Of a stretch of 7,244 nt of DNA, positions 1 through 5,214 are shown piece after piece. Positions within the stretch are counted from its first letter, which is position 1. Every line of letters begins with the position of its first letter. The notes beneath the pieces are model-generated. The model had not been told where the DNA came from, ran no database searches, and saw nothing but the letters and a program-made list of their open reading frames with translations. Source of the DNA: an uncultured Clostridia bacterium (GTDB taxonomy: Bacteria > Bacillota > Clostridia > TANB77 > CAG-508); assembly GCA_949448405.1 (NCBI GenBank), contig CASTFX010000060.1, positions 1-7,244 of the forward strand, written 5' to 3'. The translations under genes were made by a program, and so were the position numbers.

Positions 1-222
1 TTCCCATGTATAATAAGCACCAATTTTTGACAGCCTTTCGTTTTTGGTTTCTATTATTACTTTTTGCCCCTTGTTCTTTAATAAATTATTGATTCTTATC
101 ATACTTTCTTTCGTGTTGTTGCACTCATATCCTTTTGATACCAAATATCTTATTACCGCTTTATTCTTATACTCGTTTACTTTGCTTTGTAGTTTATCTG
201 TTCTTTTTGCTTTAATTAGCAT
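1..222 (-). CDS. Hypothetical phage protein (partial, N-terminal 74 aa)
   Basis: The start MLIKAKRTDKL follows GGAG with a nine-base spacer and the frame runs off the left edge without a stop. The visible part is very lysine-rich and helical (DKLQSKVNEYKNKAVIRYL, then SMIRINNLLKNKGQK). No domain is recognised. In this kind of phage HNH endonuclease and terminase genes usually follow soon after; this may be a small gene just before them. Confidence 0.62.
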   Translation of the reverse strand, partial: MLIKAKRTDKLQSKVNEYKNKAVIRYLVSKGYECNNTKESMIRINNLLKNKGQKVIIETKNERLSKIGAYYTWE

Positions 223-234
223 ATTTCCACACTC

Positions 235-369
235 CTATATTATCGCACTCATTGTTCTATGGTGCTTCAGATAATCCATTGCACTCCAGTATGTTAGTCC
301 TTTTTGTCCTTTGCTTTTTTCTATTCTTTCTACATAGTTTTCAGCTTTTTGCTTTGTCCACTTTTTCAT
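235..369 (-). CDS. Small basic hypothetical protein (44 aa)
   Basis: The start MKKWTKQKAENYV has a strong AGGAGG seven bases upstream, inside the previous gene. The protein is basic and helical (NYVERIEKSKGQKG) and ends HHRTMSAII. No cysteines, membrane segment or known motif. Gene overlap and ribosome site make it convincing despite its size. Function unknown. Confidence 0.65.
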   Translation of the reverse strand: MKKWTKQKAENYVERIEKSKGQKGLTYWSAMDYLKHHRTMSAII

Positions 370-541
370 TGCTTTTCCTCCTTTTACAATTATTCTTAAC
401 ATTAAAATTATCGCATTTTATCGTTGTTATGGTTATTAGCTGCCCATCAAATATGTCTTGCTTCTTAATTATCTTTATACTTTTTCTGCATTTATCTGTT
501 TTACAATTTATACAGACTTGGTTCTCATATATTTCCTCCAT
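341..541 (-). CDS. Cysteine-containing small protein (66 aa)
   Basis: The ATG (MEEIYENQVCINC) has GAGG six bases upstream; a GTG four codons earlier has no better support. It carries C10-x2-C13-x4-C18 near the N-terminus and two more cysteines later, then a lysine-rich tail, suggesting a small zinc-binding nucleic-acid protein. It is the first gene after the attenuator hairpin, and its last 29 bases overlap the next gene, whose ribosome site is inside its coding sequence. Not assigned to a family. Confidence 0.68.
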   Translation of the reverse strand: MEEIYENQVCINCKTDKCRKSIKIIKKQDIFDGQLITITTIKCDNFNVKNNCKRRKSNEKVDKAKS

Positions 542-558
542 ACTTATCCTCACATAAC

Positions 559-582
559 AAAAGAGCCGAGTTACCTCAGCTC
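559..582 (-). terminator. Intrinsic terminator or attenuator hairpin
   Basis: The minus-strand RNA forms GAGCUGAG/CUCGGCUC (8 bp, one U-G pair) with a GUAA tetraloop, followed by UUUUGUU. It lies between the extended -10 promoter and the next gene. It can end early transcripts, or act as an attenuator releasing a ~65-base RNA. Confidence 0.6.
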
Positions 583-624
583 CAATATTTTAATCAAAAT
601 TACAACTTTATATAATTTTTCCAT
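571..624 (-). CDS. Putative leaderless 17-aa leader peptide
   Basis: An ATG lies eight bases after the -10 box, at or next to the predicted transcript start, so it would be leaderless. The frame reads MEKLYKVVILIKILELR, a short hydrophobic/basic peptide, and its TAA stop is in the loop of the downstream hairpin. A translating ribosome would melt that hairpin, the geometry of a translation-controlled attenuator. It is short and has no ribosome site, so it could be chance. Confidence 0.35.
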   Translation of the reverse strand: MEKLYKVVILIKILELR

Positions 625-631
625 TTTATTG

Positions 632-661
632 ATTATACCACATAAAAAACGCAAAAAACGC
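632..661 (-). promoter_or_regulatory. Extended -10 promoter with tandem repeat at the -35 region
   Basis: The minus strand carries TGGTATAAT (640-632), a perfect -10 with TG extension. No good -35 exists. Instead two tandem copies of the 9-mer GCGTTTTTT (661-653 and 652-644) occupy that zone, as expected for an activator-dependent late promoter. It lies directly behind the sigma-like regulator gene. Predicted transcription start is around 625. Confidence 0.65.
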
Positions 662-674
662 ACATTTTTAAAAT

Positions 675-1074
675 TTATGAAATTCTTTTTAAAAAATTAT
701 CGTGTTTCATTCTTGCAGTGCTTTCTGCATTATATCCGCATTGCGAATTGTACCTGTAGCCAATTCATTCCATCTATGTACCTATGCTCCATTATCTGCC
801 TTATGTCGCTTCTGTCTATTGAATTTATCCAGTCCTCAATTTCGATTTGCATTTCTAGTAGTAAATCATATCTTTTTTGCAATATAGATTCTAACTTCTC
901 TAGCTTGTGTTGTCTTGCTATATCACAGCCGTAAATTACCGCATGCCTCTTATATCCATTCTGAACTATGTCTGACACCATAGCACTTTGTTTGTGTATT
1001 CGGTTTAATTTATCTTCAAGCTTTTTAATTTCGCTTTGTAAATCGCAATATTGAACCAATATGTTTTTCGTCAT
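675..1074 (-). CDS. Sigma-region-4-like late transcription regulator (ArpU/DUF1492-like), joined across a CGG +1 shift
   Basis: The N-terminal two thirds is helical and charged (residues 1-90, coiled-coil-like), then IRQIMEHRYIDGMNWLQVQFAM begins a sigma-70 region-4-type helix-turn-helix. In the first frame it stops after AMRI (stop at 730). Skipping the C of CGG (738-736) gives AMGYNAESTARMKHDNFL and a natural stop, completing the recognition helix; the product is 132 residues. Such proteins act with RNA polymerase to turn on late phage genes and usually sit just before the packaging genes. A strong promoter lies 40-60 bases downstream. The ribosome site is GGAGGTG, five bases from the ATG. 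Without the shift the DNA-binding motif would be cut in half. Confidence 0.82.
736..738 (-). other. CGG +1 frameshift site in late regulator (ATG CGGA)
   Basis: The zero frame GCA ATG CGG ATA TAA ends at once. Skipping C reads GCA ATG GGA TAT AAT GCA, which gives AMGYNAESTARM, the expected second helix of the helix-turn-helix. The clearest single case, because the family sequence is so recognisable. Confidence 0.75.
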
Positions 1075-1087
1075 AAGTACACCTCCA

Positions 1088-1298
1088 TTATGATTTATCC
1101 TTCATTATATTTTTATATATCACTCGCTCTACTATATATAGAGCTTGATTATTACTTATATATTCTCCATCATGTCTATGTCTTACTGTGCTTCTTATTA
1201 GTCTTACTTCTTGATTATGTTTTCTCTTATATATCTCTGCTAGTTTGTATTTATTTAATCCGCTTCTTCCATAGCTCTAATATTTCTTGTTCTGTCAT
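1088..1298 (-). CDS. Small conserved-looking phage protein (69 aa), joined across a CGG +1 shift
   Basis: The ATG with GAGGTG four bases upstream opens a frame of only 15 codons (MTEQEILELWKK, then RIK and stop). Skipping the C of CGG (1262-1260) gives KKGLNKYKLAEIYKRK and continues to a TAA just before the next gene's ribosome site, 69 residues in total. The product is basic and helical (KYKLAEIYKRKHNQ, QALYIVERVIYKN) and could be DNA binding. Without the shift the region would be a 200-base gap in a packed operon. The start codon and ribosome site lie inside a strong RNA hairpin. Function is unknown. Confidence 0.68.
1260..1262 (-). other. CGG +1 frameshift site in 69-aa gene (AAG CGGA)
   Basis: The zero frame TGG AAG AAG CGG ATT AAA TAA stops at once. 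Skipping C gives GGA TTA AAT AAA TAC and 57 further codons. This site decides whether the gene makes any product. Confidence 0.65.
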
Positions 1299-1320
1299 AC
1301 CACACCTCAAGTGTAGTATG
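1296..1320 (-). promoter_or_regulatory. Hairpin hiding ribosome site and start codon
   Basis: On the minus-strand RNA, CAUACUACAC pairs with GUGUGGUAUG (10 bp, one U-G pair) around the loop UUGAG. The 3' strand ends exactly at the AUG of the 69-aa gene, and the GAGGUG ribosome site spans loop and stem. No U-run follows, so it is not a terminator. As DNA it is also a hyphenated inverted repeat and could be an operator. Confidence 0.55.
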
Positions 1321-1335
1321 TGTTAATTGTTATAA

Positions 1336-1881
1336 TTAATTCTCTATATCTACCTCTATTACAGGGCGCACCGCAATGCTATTGCCGTAAGCGCCGCTGC
1401 TAGAGTAATACAAAGTGCTGGCGCCCACGGTACCGCCGCCCACATCGAACATCCTGAAATACGTACTATTGCTCCAATATCCTTTTGACTGTGTTGCAAG
1501 CCAATTATAATAATCATCATCTTCTCCAAAGATTAATTTCGCTTGCATTCCTGTTTTATCTTCCCAATATCTTGACTTCTCTATATCCTCTCTCGTTAAG
1601 CTTCTTGCTTCTTCTCTACCTGTTATCTCTCTGCATATTCTATGTAGTTCTTCTATTCCGTTATCGTAGCCTATACTTCCTTGTAGTGTTATTTCTTGCT
1701 CTGTAGGTTTTTCTGCTATAATTAGCATTTTCTTTGCTTCTTCATCTTGGTATAATACCTTCCACTTAATATCTTCCTTGTGGAAGTATTGGTCTTGGTA
1801 TCCGTTCTTTTCTGCTTTGCTTACTATTGTTTTTTCATTACTACTTATGTCGTAGTAATCTCCTAGTTTATATTGTTTCAT
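1336..1881 (-). CDS. DUF6273-like lectin-fold protein with hypervariable-looking C-terminus
   Basis: A 181-residue protein. The N-terminal half has the DUF6273 look (IKWKVLYQDEEAKKMLII near 38-55, SLTREDIEKSRYW near 94-106). The C-terminal half resembles the C-type-lectin-like fold of diversity-generating retroelement targets: YNWLATQSKG, then YFRMFDVGGGTVG, LYYSSSGAYG and the closing VRPVIEV. Residues about 141-175 use GGC, GCC, AGC, GCG, GTG and CGC codons, quite unlike the AT-rich rest of the window. The start is one base into the upstream stop. These proteins usually display a variable ligand-binding surface. No reverse transcriptase or template repeat is in this window. Confidence 0.75.
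   Translation of the reverse strand: MKQYKLGDYYDISSNEKTIVSKAEKNGYQDQYFHKEDIKWKVLYQDEEAKKMLIIAEKPTEQEITLQGSIGYDNGIEELHRICREITGREEARSLTREDIEKSRYWEDKTGMQAKLIFGEDDDYYNWLATQSKGYWSNSTYFRMFDVGGGTVGASTLYYSSSGAYGNSIAVRPVIEVDIEN
1361..1460 (-). other. GC-rich segment, candidate variable region of a DGR target
   Basis: By direct count about 58 of these 100 bases are G or C, against about 30% around it. It encodes the surface-loop half of the lectin-like domain, with many NNC codons (TTC, GGC, GCC, AGC, TAC) as produced when adenines of AAC template codons are randomised. The segment ends near a GC-rich patch coding for VRP, where an initiation-of-homing site would be expected. Matching template not visible. 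Confidence 0.45.
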
Positions 1882-2201
1882 TATTTTTCCTCCTTAATCT
1901 CGAAGCATTCTTTTGCAAAATATAAGCATCCTTCTGCTTCTTCTCCTTGATATGCTACTCCTTTTGCATACTCTTCACTTTCTCCTGCTGCAATTAAACT
2001 TTTATATATGCTGTCTTGATATTGTTTTTCCGCTTCCTCTGTTGTTCCATATAATATTACGTATTCTTGGTTATATTCACTTAGATATATCTCATATTCG
2101 TATCCTATCATGTTATTGAATACTTGATTTAGTTCTTCTTGTGTTGTATTAAGAATATCGTTTTTATGTGGTTTTGGAATTTTTATAAATTTAGCTTTCA
2201 T
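1881..2201 (-). CDS. Hypothetical phage protein (106 aa)
   Basis: The start MKAKFIKIP follows AAGGAGG with a nine-base spacer and overlaps the end of the coiled-coil gene. The protein is acidic, with a beta-like middle (YEYEIYLSEYNQEYVILYG) and a helical, glutamate-rich C-terminus ending FEIKEEK. No membrane segment or catalytic motif is seen. Its stop overlaps the ATG of the DUF6273-like gene by one base, suggesting coupling. It might be a partner of that protein, but this is only positional. Confidence 0.72.
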   Translation of the reverse strand: MKAKFIKIPKPHKNDILNTTQEELNQVFNNMIGYEYEIYLSEYNQEYVILYGTTEEAEKQYQDSIYKSLIAAGESEEYAKGVAYQGEEAEGCLYFAKECFEIKEEK

Positions 2202-2674
2202 CTGTTTTTTCCTCCTTTACTTCTTCCAATAGTTCTTGTAGTATTTCAGCAGTATAAACATGTCTACGAGTTGTTTCTTCCTCTCCTGTTTTGGCAAAAT
2301 GCTTGGTTTCTTCCTTCTCTGATTTTATATTATCTTTTATCTTCTCAACCAAACTATCGTACCTATTTGCTTTATTTCTTTGTTCTATATATTGCTTTCT
2401 ATATTTACACTGTTTGCATATTTCTACTGATTCATTTTGTTTTTGTATGTATCCGCTTCCAATATGTATCATTTTTTAAGTTTTCTATTTCTTTCTGTAG
2501 ATTAATATTATCCGCATCTGATTTACTTAACATTTTTTCTAGCCTATCTCTATCGGCTAATATGTTTTCTATTGCTCTTACTTCACATTCTCGTAAATCT
2601 GACATTATATAGTTTCTAGGATTTATCATGATATTTACTATCTTTATATCTTTTTCTATATCCGCTTCACTCAT
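2191..2674 (-). CDS. Coiled-coil phage protein, joined across a CGG +1 shift
   Basis: Two overlapping frames (2674-2432 and 2472-2191) form one protein if the C of the in-frame CGG at 2455-2453 is skipped. The first frame gives 73 residues with a leucine-zipper-like coil (LADRDRLEKML, INLQKEIENLKND). The shift then gives WKGYIQKQNESVE, a CKQCKYRKQ cysteine pair, more coil, and an ILQELLEE end typical of clostridial phage coiled-coil proteins. The joined product is 160 residues. The second frame has no ribosome site of its own and opens right after a stop, which argues against an independent gene. The first start has AGAGGTG five bases upstream. Function is unknown. Confidence 0.72.
2453..2455 (-). 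other. CGG +1 frameshift site in coiled-coil gene (AAG CGGA)
   Basis: The zero frame reads TGG AAG CGG ATA and ends six codons later. Skipping C reads TGG AAG GGA TAC and continues for 86 more codons into the ILQELLEE end. Same AAG-CGGA context as the site at 1260-1262. Confidence 0.65.
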
Positions 2675-2701
2675 ATTTACACCTCTTTCTTATTTCATCA
2701 T

Positions 2702-2839
2702 TTACTCCCAGCATGGGCATACATCTAATTCTTTTATATTATTTTCTCTTACAAATTTTTCAGTTAAACCATTAGCTTCAAATGTAATTTGTACTTCCAA
2801 ATCTCCTGTGTGATAATTTCTCGCATTCTGTACCTCCAA
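2702..2839 (-). CDS. Small hypothetical protein with unclear start (about 45 aa)
   Basis: The open frame reads convincingly as protein (DLEVQITFEANG, then FVRENNIKELDV and a CPCWE end). It has no ATG in frame. The listed start is TTG at 2839; an upstream ATA at 2860 lies four bases after a good GGAGG. The best ribosome site plus ATG (GGAGGT, ATG at 2826) is in another frame and gives only 20 codons. A single missing base just after that ATG would join it to this frame (for example a MARNYH start). No CGG is involved here. Function unknown; the CPC motif may bind metal. Confidence 0.5.
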   Translation of the reverse strand: MEVQNARNYHTGDLEVQITFEANGLTEKFVRENNIKELDVCPCWE

Positions 2840-2853
2840 AATCTCTAATATCT

Positions 2854-3222
2854 CTAGTATGTTTCCTCCAATTCTACTATTATCTTACTTTCTTTTGCAT
2901 ATTCTATACTATGTTTTACGTCTACTACATATCGTGCTGTATCATTTTTAATTACTTGCATTGCTACTAATGCGTCTTGTATATATTTTACTGCACTATA
3001 TATATTATCTATATCTCGTCTTTTGTTTTCTTCTATCCAAGTTATATGCAATATTATTGGTTTGTCTATCTTTAATCCCTTTAATTGTGTCTTAATCTCC
3101 CAACATATCTCATATTGTATGTCTTGCTTGAACTTATTGCCTACATATCTATTGTGGTTGATTTTGTGTATATAATCATTCAAACTTGGTAGCCTTCTAT
3201 GTATTTCAAATTTGTATTTCAT
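2854..3222 (-). CDS. rusA: RusA-family Holliday junction resolvase
   Basis: A 122-residue RusA-like endonuclease that cuts four-way DNA junctions as a dimer using divalent metal. The family core is visible: LPSLNDYIH near 11-19, KRRDIDNI at 67-74 with D70 and D72, and a third acidic residue, D94, in VIKNDTARYV, matching the three catalytic aspartates of E. coli RusA. Length is normal. The start has GGAGG six bases upstream. If the methyltransferase is shifted at CGG, its end overlaps this start by 17 bases, so the two would be coupled. The role is resolving recombination or replication intermediates before packaging. Confidence 0.92.
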   Translation of the reverse strand: MKYKFEIHRRLPSLNDYIHKINHNRYVGNKFKQDIQYEICWEIKTQLKGLKIDKPIILHITWIEENKRRDIDNIYSAVKYIQDALVAMQVIKNDTARYVVDVKHSIEYAKESKIIVELEETY

Positions 3223-3956
3223 CTTTTGCCTCCATTATAGTGTCAATGCTTATTTGTCCGATTTGCTAATATTCCGTTTAATCTATTTAAACTTATTTTG
3301 TGATATTCTGGGTCTACTTCTATCCCTATGAACTGTCTACCTAACTCTTTAGCTGCAACACATGTTGTTCCGCTTCCGCTAAAACAATCTAGTACTATAT
3401 CGTTTTCTTGAGTTGTATGTGAAATATGTCTTTTCACTAATTCTAGTGGCTTGATTGTTGGGTGTTTATATTTTTGTTTATCATCTTTGTTAGTTGCACT
3501 TAAAAACCACTTACTTTTTAATTCATATCCATCGTTTAGCTTTATTCCATTCTCTCTAAAGTATAGGCAGTATTCTATATCACTTATCCAATTGTTATTA
3601 CAATTTGGTGCTGGGTTCGTTTTGCACCACACTAGAATATCGCAATAATAATTTTGAAAGCAATTCATTATATCTAAAATTTGATTCTTGTTACACCAAA
3701 TAAATATATTTACTTTTTTAAGCACTCTTATAAATTCGTCTAGTATTTTGTAATTAATTCCGGCTTTAATGTTTTTAAGCTGCGTGTTACATATTTTATC
3801 AATTCTTCTTGCGAGTGGACTGCTTCCTTTTCCTCCACAAATTATTAAGTATGGAATATCTGTATATATTAAATCTATTGAATTATCTGGTATTTCTTTT
3901 ATTAATTTATAACTATCTCCTAGAGTTATTGTGTTTAACATATCTTCAAGCTTCAT
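3206..3956 (-). CDS. Beta-class site-specific DNA methyltransferase, C-terminal tail reached by CGG +1 shift
   Basis: The enzyme transfers a methyl group from S-adenosylmethionine to an amino group of adenine or cytosine. Catalytic motif IV is TDIPY (residues 32-36; the usual DPPY with Ile in place of the first Pro) and motif I, DCFSGSGTT, is at 190-198. The IV-before-I order defines the beta class. A target-recognition region lies between, and HPTIKPLELVKR precedes motif I. In the first frame the protein ends at residue 237 (stop at 3243), five codons after an in-frame CGG at 3260-3258. Skipping the C gives ANGQISI plus a short tail, 249 residues in all, ending inside the start of rusA. ANGQ-SI-like ends are familiar in phage methyltransferases. 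Translation starts by ATGA coupling. Confidence 0.85.
3258..3260 (-). other. CGG +1 frameshift site in methyltransferase (AAT CGGA)
   Basis: CGG is codon 233. Read as Arg, the protein ends RTNKH. Shifted by +1 it reads GGA CAA ATA, giving GQISI and 11 more residues. This is the mildest of the sites, because all catalytic motifs precede it. Confidence 0.55.
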
Positions 3957-4198
3957 AAATTTGATTTTCCCTCCAGTTTACTTGGATATTTACCTTCCAC
4001 TTTTTCAACTGTGTCTGTTGTTGCGTATATATATGCTGTTCCGCCTTCTAAAGCTGGTACACATATCCTTAATCTTAATATACTCTTTCCATTTATATCT
4101 CCAATTTGTTCAATTTGTTCAATTTTGTCTATGAATCCTATACACCCAGCCCATTTATGAGGCTTCTTAAAAACTACTATGTCGTTTAGTTCAAACAT
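3953..4198 (-). CDS. Hypothetical phage protein, beta-rich (81 aa)
   Basis: The start MFELNDIVVF has AAGGAGGT seven bases upstream. The N-terminus (DIVVFKKPHKWAGCIGFID) alternates hydrophobic residues around glycines like a small SH3/KOW-type barrel, and a charged tail follows. A nine-base near-repeat encodes EQIEQI near the middle. The TGA stop overlaps the methyltransferase ATG as ATGA, so the two are coupled. I cannot assign a function. Confidence 0.7.
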   Translation of the reverse strand: MFELNDIVVFKKPHKWAGCIGFIDKIEQIEQIGDINGKSILRLRICVPALEGGTAYIYATTDTVEKVEGKYPSKLEGKSNL

Positions 4199-4201
4199 AA
4201 G

Positions 4202-4561
4202 CTATACCTCCTTAATCTTTAGATTATATTTATCCTCAAATACTTTCTTTTTTGCTATGTATTCTTTTGTTTTGAAGCCCTTCGTGTCAATAATCTCCGT
4301 TGTTCCATTGTTGTTGAATACTATAAAATCAGCTTTATATGTGAGTCCTGGAGCTAAAACAAATATTGGCTGCAAACAAAAGCCCATTATGTCCTTCGCT
4401 TGTAGCCTTATTTTCAATTCTTCGTAGTAGTTCGCTTCCTTCTGACTATCAAATGTATGTCCATCTATGCTTGTTTTCTTAGCTCCATACTTACTACGTT
4501 TTCCTTTGTTTCGTTCGTACTCCTTATACTTGTCTATGGTCCAATGCTCTTGATTATTCAT
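4202..4561 (-). CDS. DUF1064 phage protein, nuclease-like
   Basis: A 119-residue protein with the layout of the DUF1064 family: KYGAKKTSIDGHTFDSQKEA near residues 24-43, a helix with YYEELK, then YKADF at 75-79 and EIIDTKG at 89-95. The E42, D78, E89/D92 and K94 arrangement resembles a PD-(D/E)XK nuclease core, and such proteins are suggested to process branched phage DNA. Length is normal for the family. The start overlaps the upstream stop by 8 bases. It lies four genes from RusA in the same operon, consistent with DNA processing. Catalytic activity is inferred. Confidence 0.85.
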   Translation of the reverse strand: MNNQEHWTIDKYKEYERNKGKRSKYGAKKTSIDGHTFDSQKEANYYEELKIRLQAKDIMGFCLQPIFVLAPGLTYKADFIVFNNNGTTEIIDTKGFKTKEYIAKKKVFEDKYNLKIKEV

Positions 4562-4685
4562 TCCTTACCTCTCTAAATACACAATTTATGCATTCTTCTC
4601 CTGTCTGTTCTCCATCTGCTTTAGGTACGTCGCACTTACTATATAATGCTTCTTCACAACTTCTGTTGTATCTACTACAATACAT
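4554..4685 (-). CDS. Cysteine-rich mini-protein (43 aa)
   Basis: This short frame starts MYCSRYNRSC and is preceded by a full AGGAGGTG ribosome site five bases upstream. It has five cysteines (C3, C10, C18, C32, C35), ending with CxxC in ECINCVF, consistent with a small zinc-binding fold. It overlaps the upstream stop by 11 bases and the downstream ATG by 8 bases, which is strong support for a real, translationally coupled gene. No family is recognised. Confidence 0.7.
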   Translation of the reverse strand: MYCSRYNRSCEEALYSKCDVPKADGEQTGEECINCVFREVRNE

Positions 4686-4983
4686 TGTTGCACCTCCTAC
4701 CAAATCTTTTTAATCTGTCTATTTGTTCTTGGCTTGGTATGTAATCTTTTTCGCCACTATGGCTATAATCGTATATTTCTCTTGCTCTTGTTTGCATTTC
4801 GTTGCATATTCCTAATCTACTTGCCATTACTTTAAGTTCAAATGCATAGATTAATATAAAATCTGACATTTCCTTATTTCTGTCTATGTAATAATATTTA
4901 TCTGCTTTCATTTGCAGTCTTGCTATTTCTTCAGCAAATTCTTGTATTAAATCTTGTTTCTCTACAAATTCGTGTATCTTCAT
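4675..4983 (-). CDS. Hypothetical helical phage protein (102 aa)
   Basis: The start MKIHEFVEK is preceded by AGGAGG four bases upstream; a longer frame from a GTG at 5040 overlaps the upstream gene and has no ribosome site, so it was not used. The protein looks all-helical, with an amphipathic stretch (QEFAEEIARLQMKADKYYY) and a second helix around FILIYAFELKVMASRL. A hydrophilic C-terminus follows, ending GRRCNNVL. No signal peptide, membrane segment or catalytic motif is apparent. Its stop overlaps the next small gene by 11 bases. I do not recognise the family; position suggests an accessory role in replication or host takeover. Confidence 0.75.
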   Translation of the reverse strand: MKIHEFVEKQDLIQEFAEEIARLQMKADKYYYIDRNKEMSDFILIYAFELKVMASRLGICNEMQTRAREIYDYSHSGEKDYIPSQEQIDRLKRFGRRCNNVL

Positions 4984-5032
4984 AATTCCTCCTAACTTAC
5001 GTTCGTGTTTGTTTCTAATTTTTTCCTTTGTT

Positions 5033-5203
5033 TTACACACTTACGTGATTTCCTGTTCTTCTTACATTATCGCAAGTATTTAGAAGTCCTACTATTTCGT
5101 TCTTCAGCAAACAGAAAGGATAGTTGTTTTGATTTATACACCACTCGCAGTTCTCGCATATATCAAGGTCGTTGGTTAGTAGTTCTTCTCTTTTAATTCC
5201 CAT
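5033..5203 (-). CDS. Cysteine-rich mini-protein (56 aa)
   Basis: The frame starts MGIKREELL and has a very strong ribosome site (AGGAGG seven bases upstream). It contains C16-x2-C19-x2-C22, then C31 and C44, a spacing able to hold a zinc ion, and ends in a polar basic tail. I recognise no named family. It lies between the DnaD-like gene (12-base gap) and the 102-aa gene. Small zinc-ribbon or knuckle proteins are common early phage genes and often bind nucleic acid or a host enzyme, but no function can be assigned here. Confidence 0.72.
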   Translation of the reverse strand: MGIKREELLTNDLDICENCEWCINQNNYPFCLLKNEIVGLLNTCDNVRRTGNHVSV

Positions 5204-5214
5204 AACTACTCCTC

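Noticed and set aside
2468..2478. A6 homopolymer as the cause of the coiled-coil gene split
   Set aside because: A one-base deletion here would also join the frames, but it bypasses the more natural WKGYIQ junction obtained at the CGG 15 bases later.
4984..5040. GTG start at 5040 giving a 121-aa version of the 102-aa protein
   Set aside because: It overlaps the preceding Cys-rich gene and lacks a ribosome site; the ATG at 4983 has AGGAGG.
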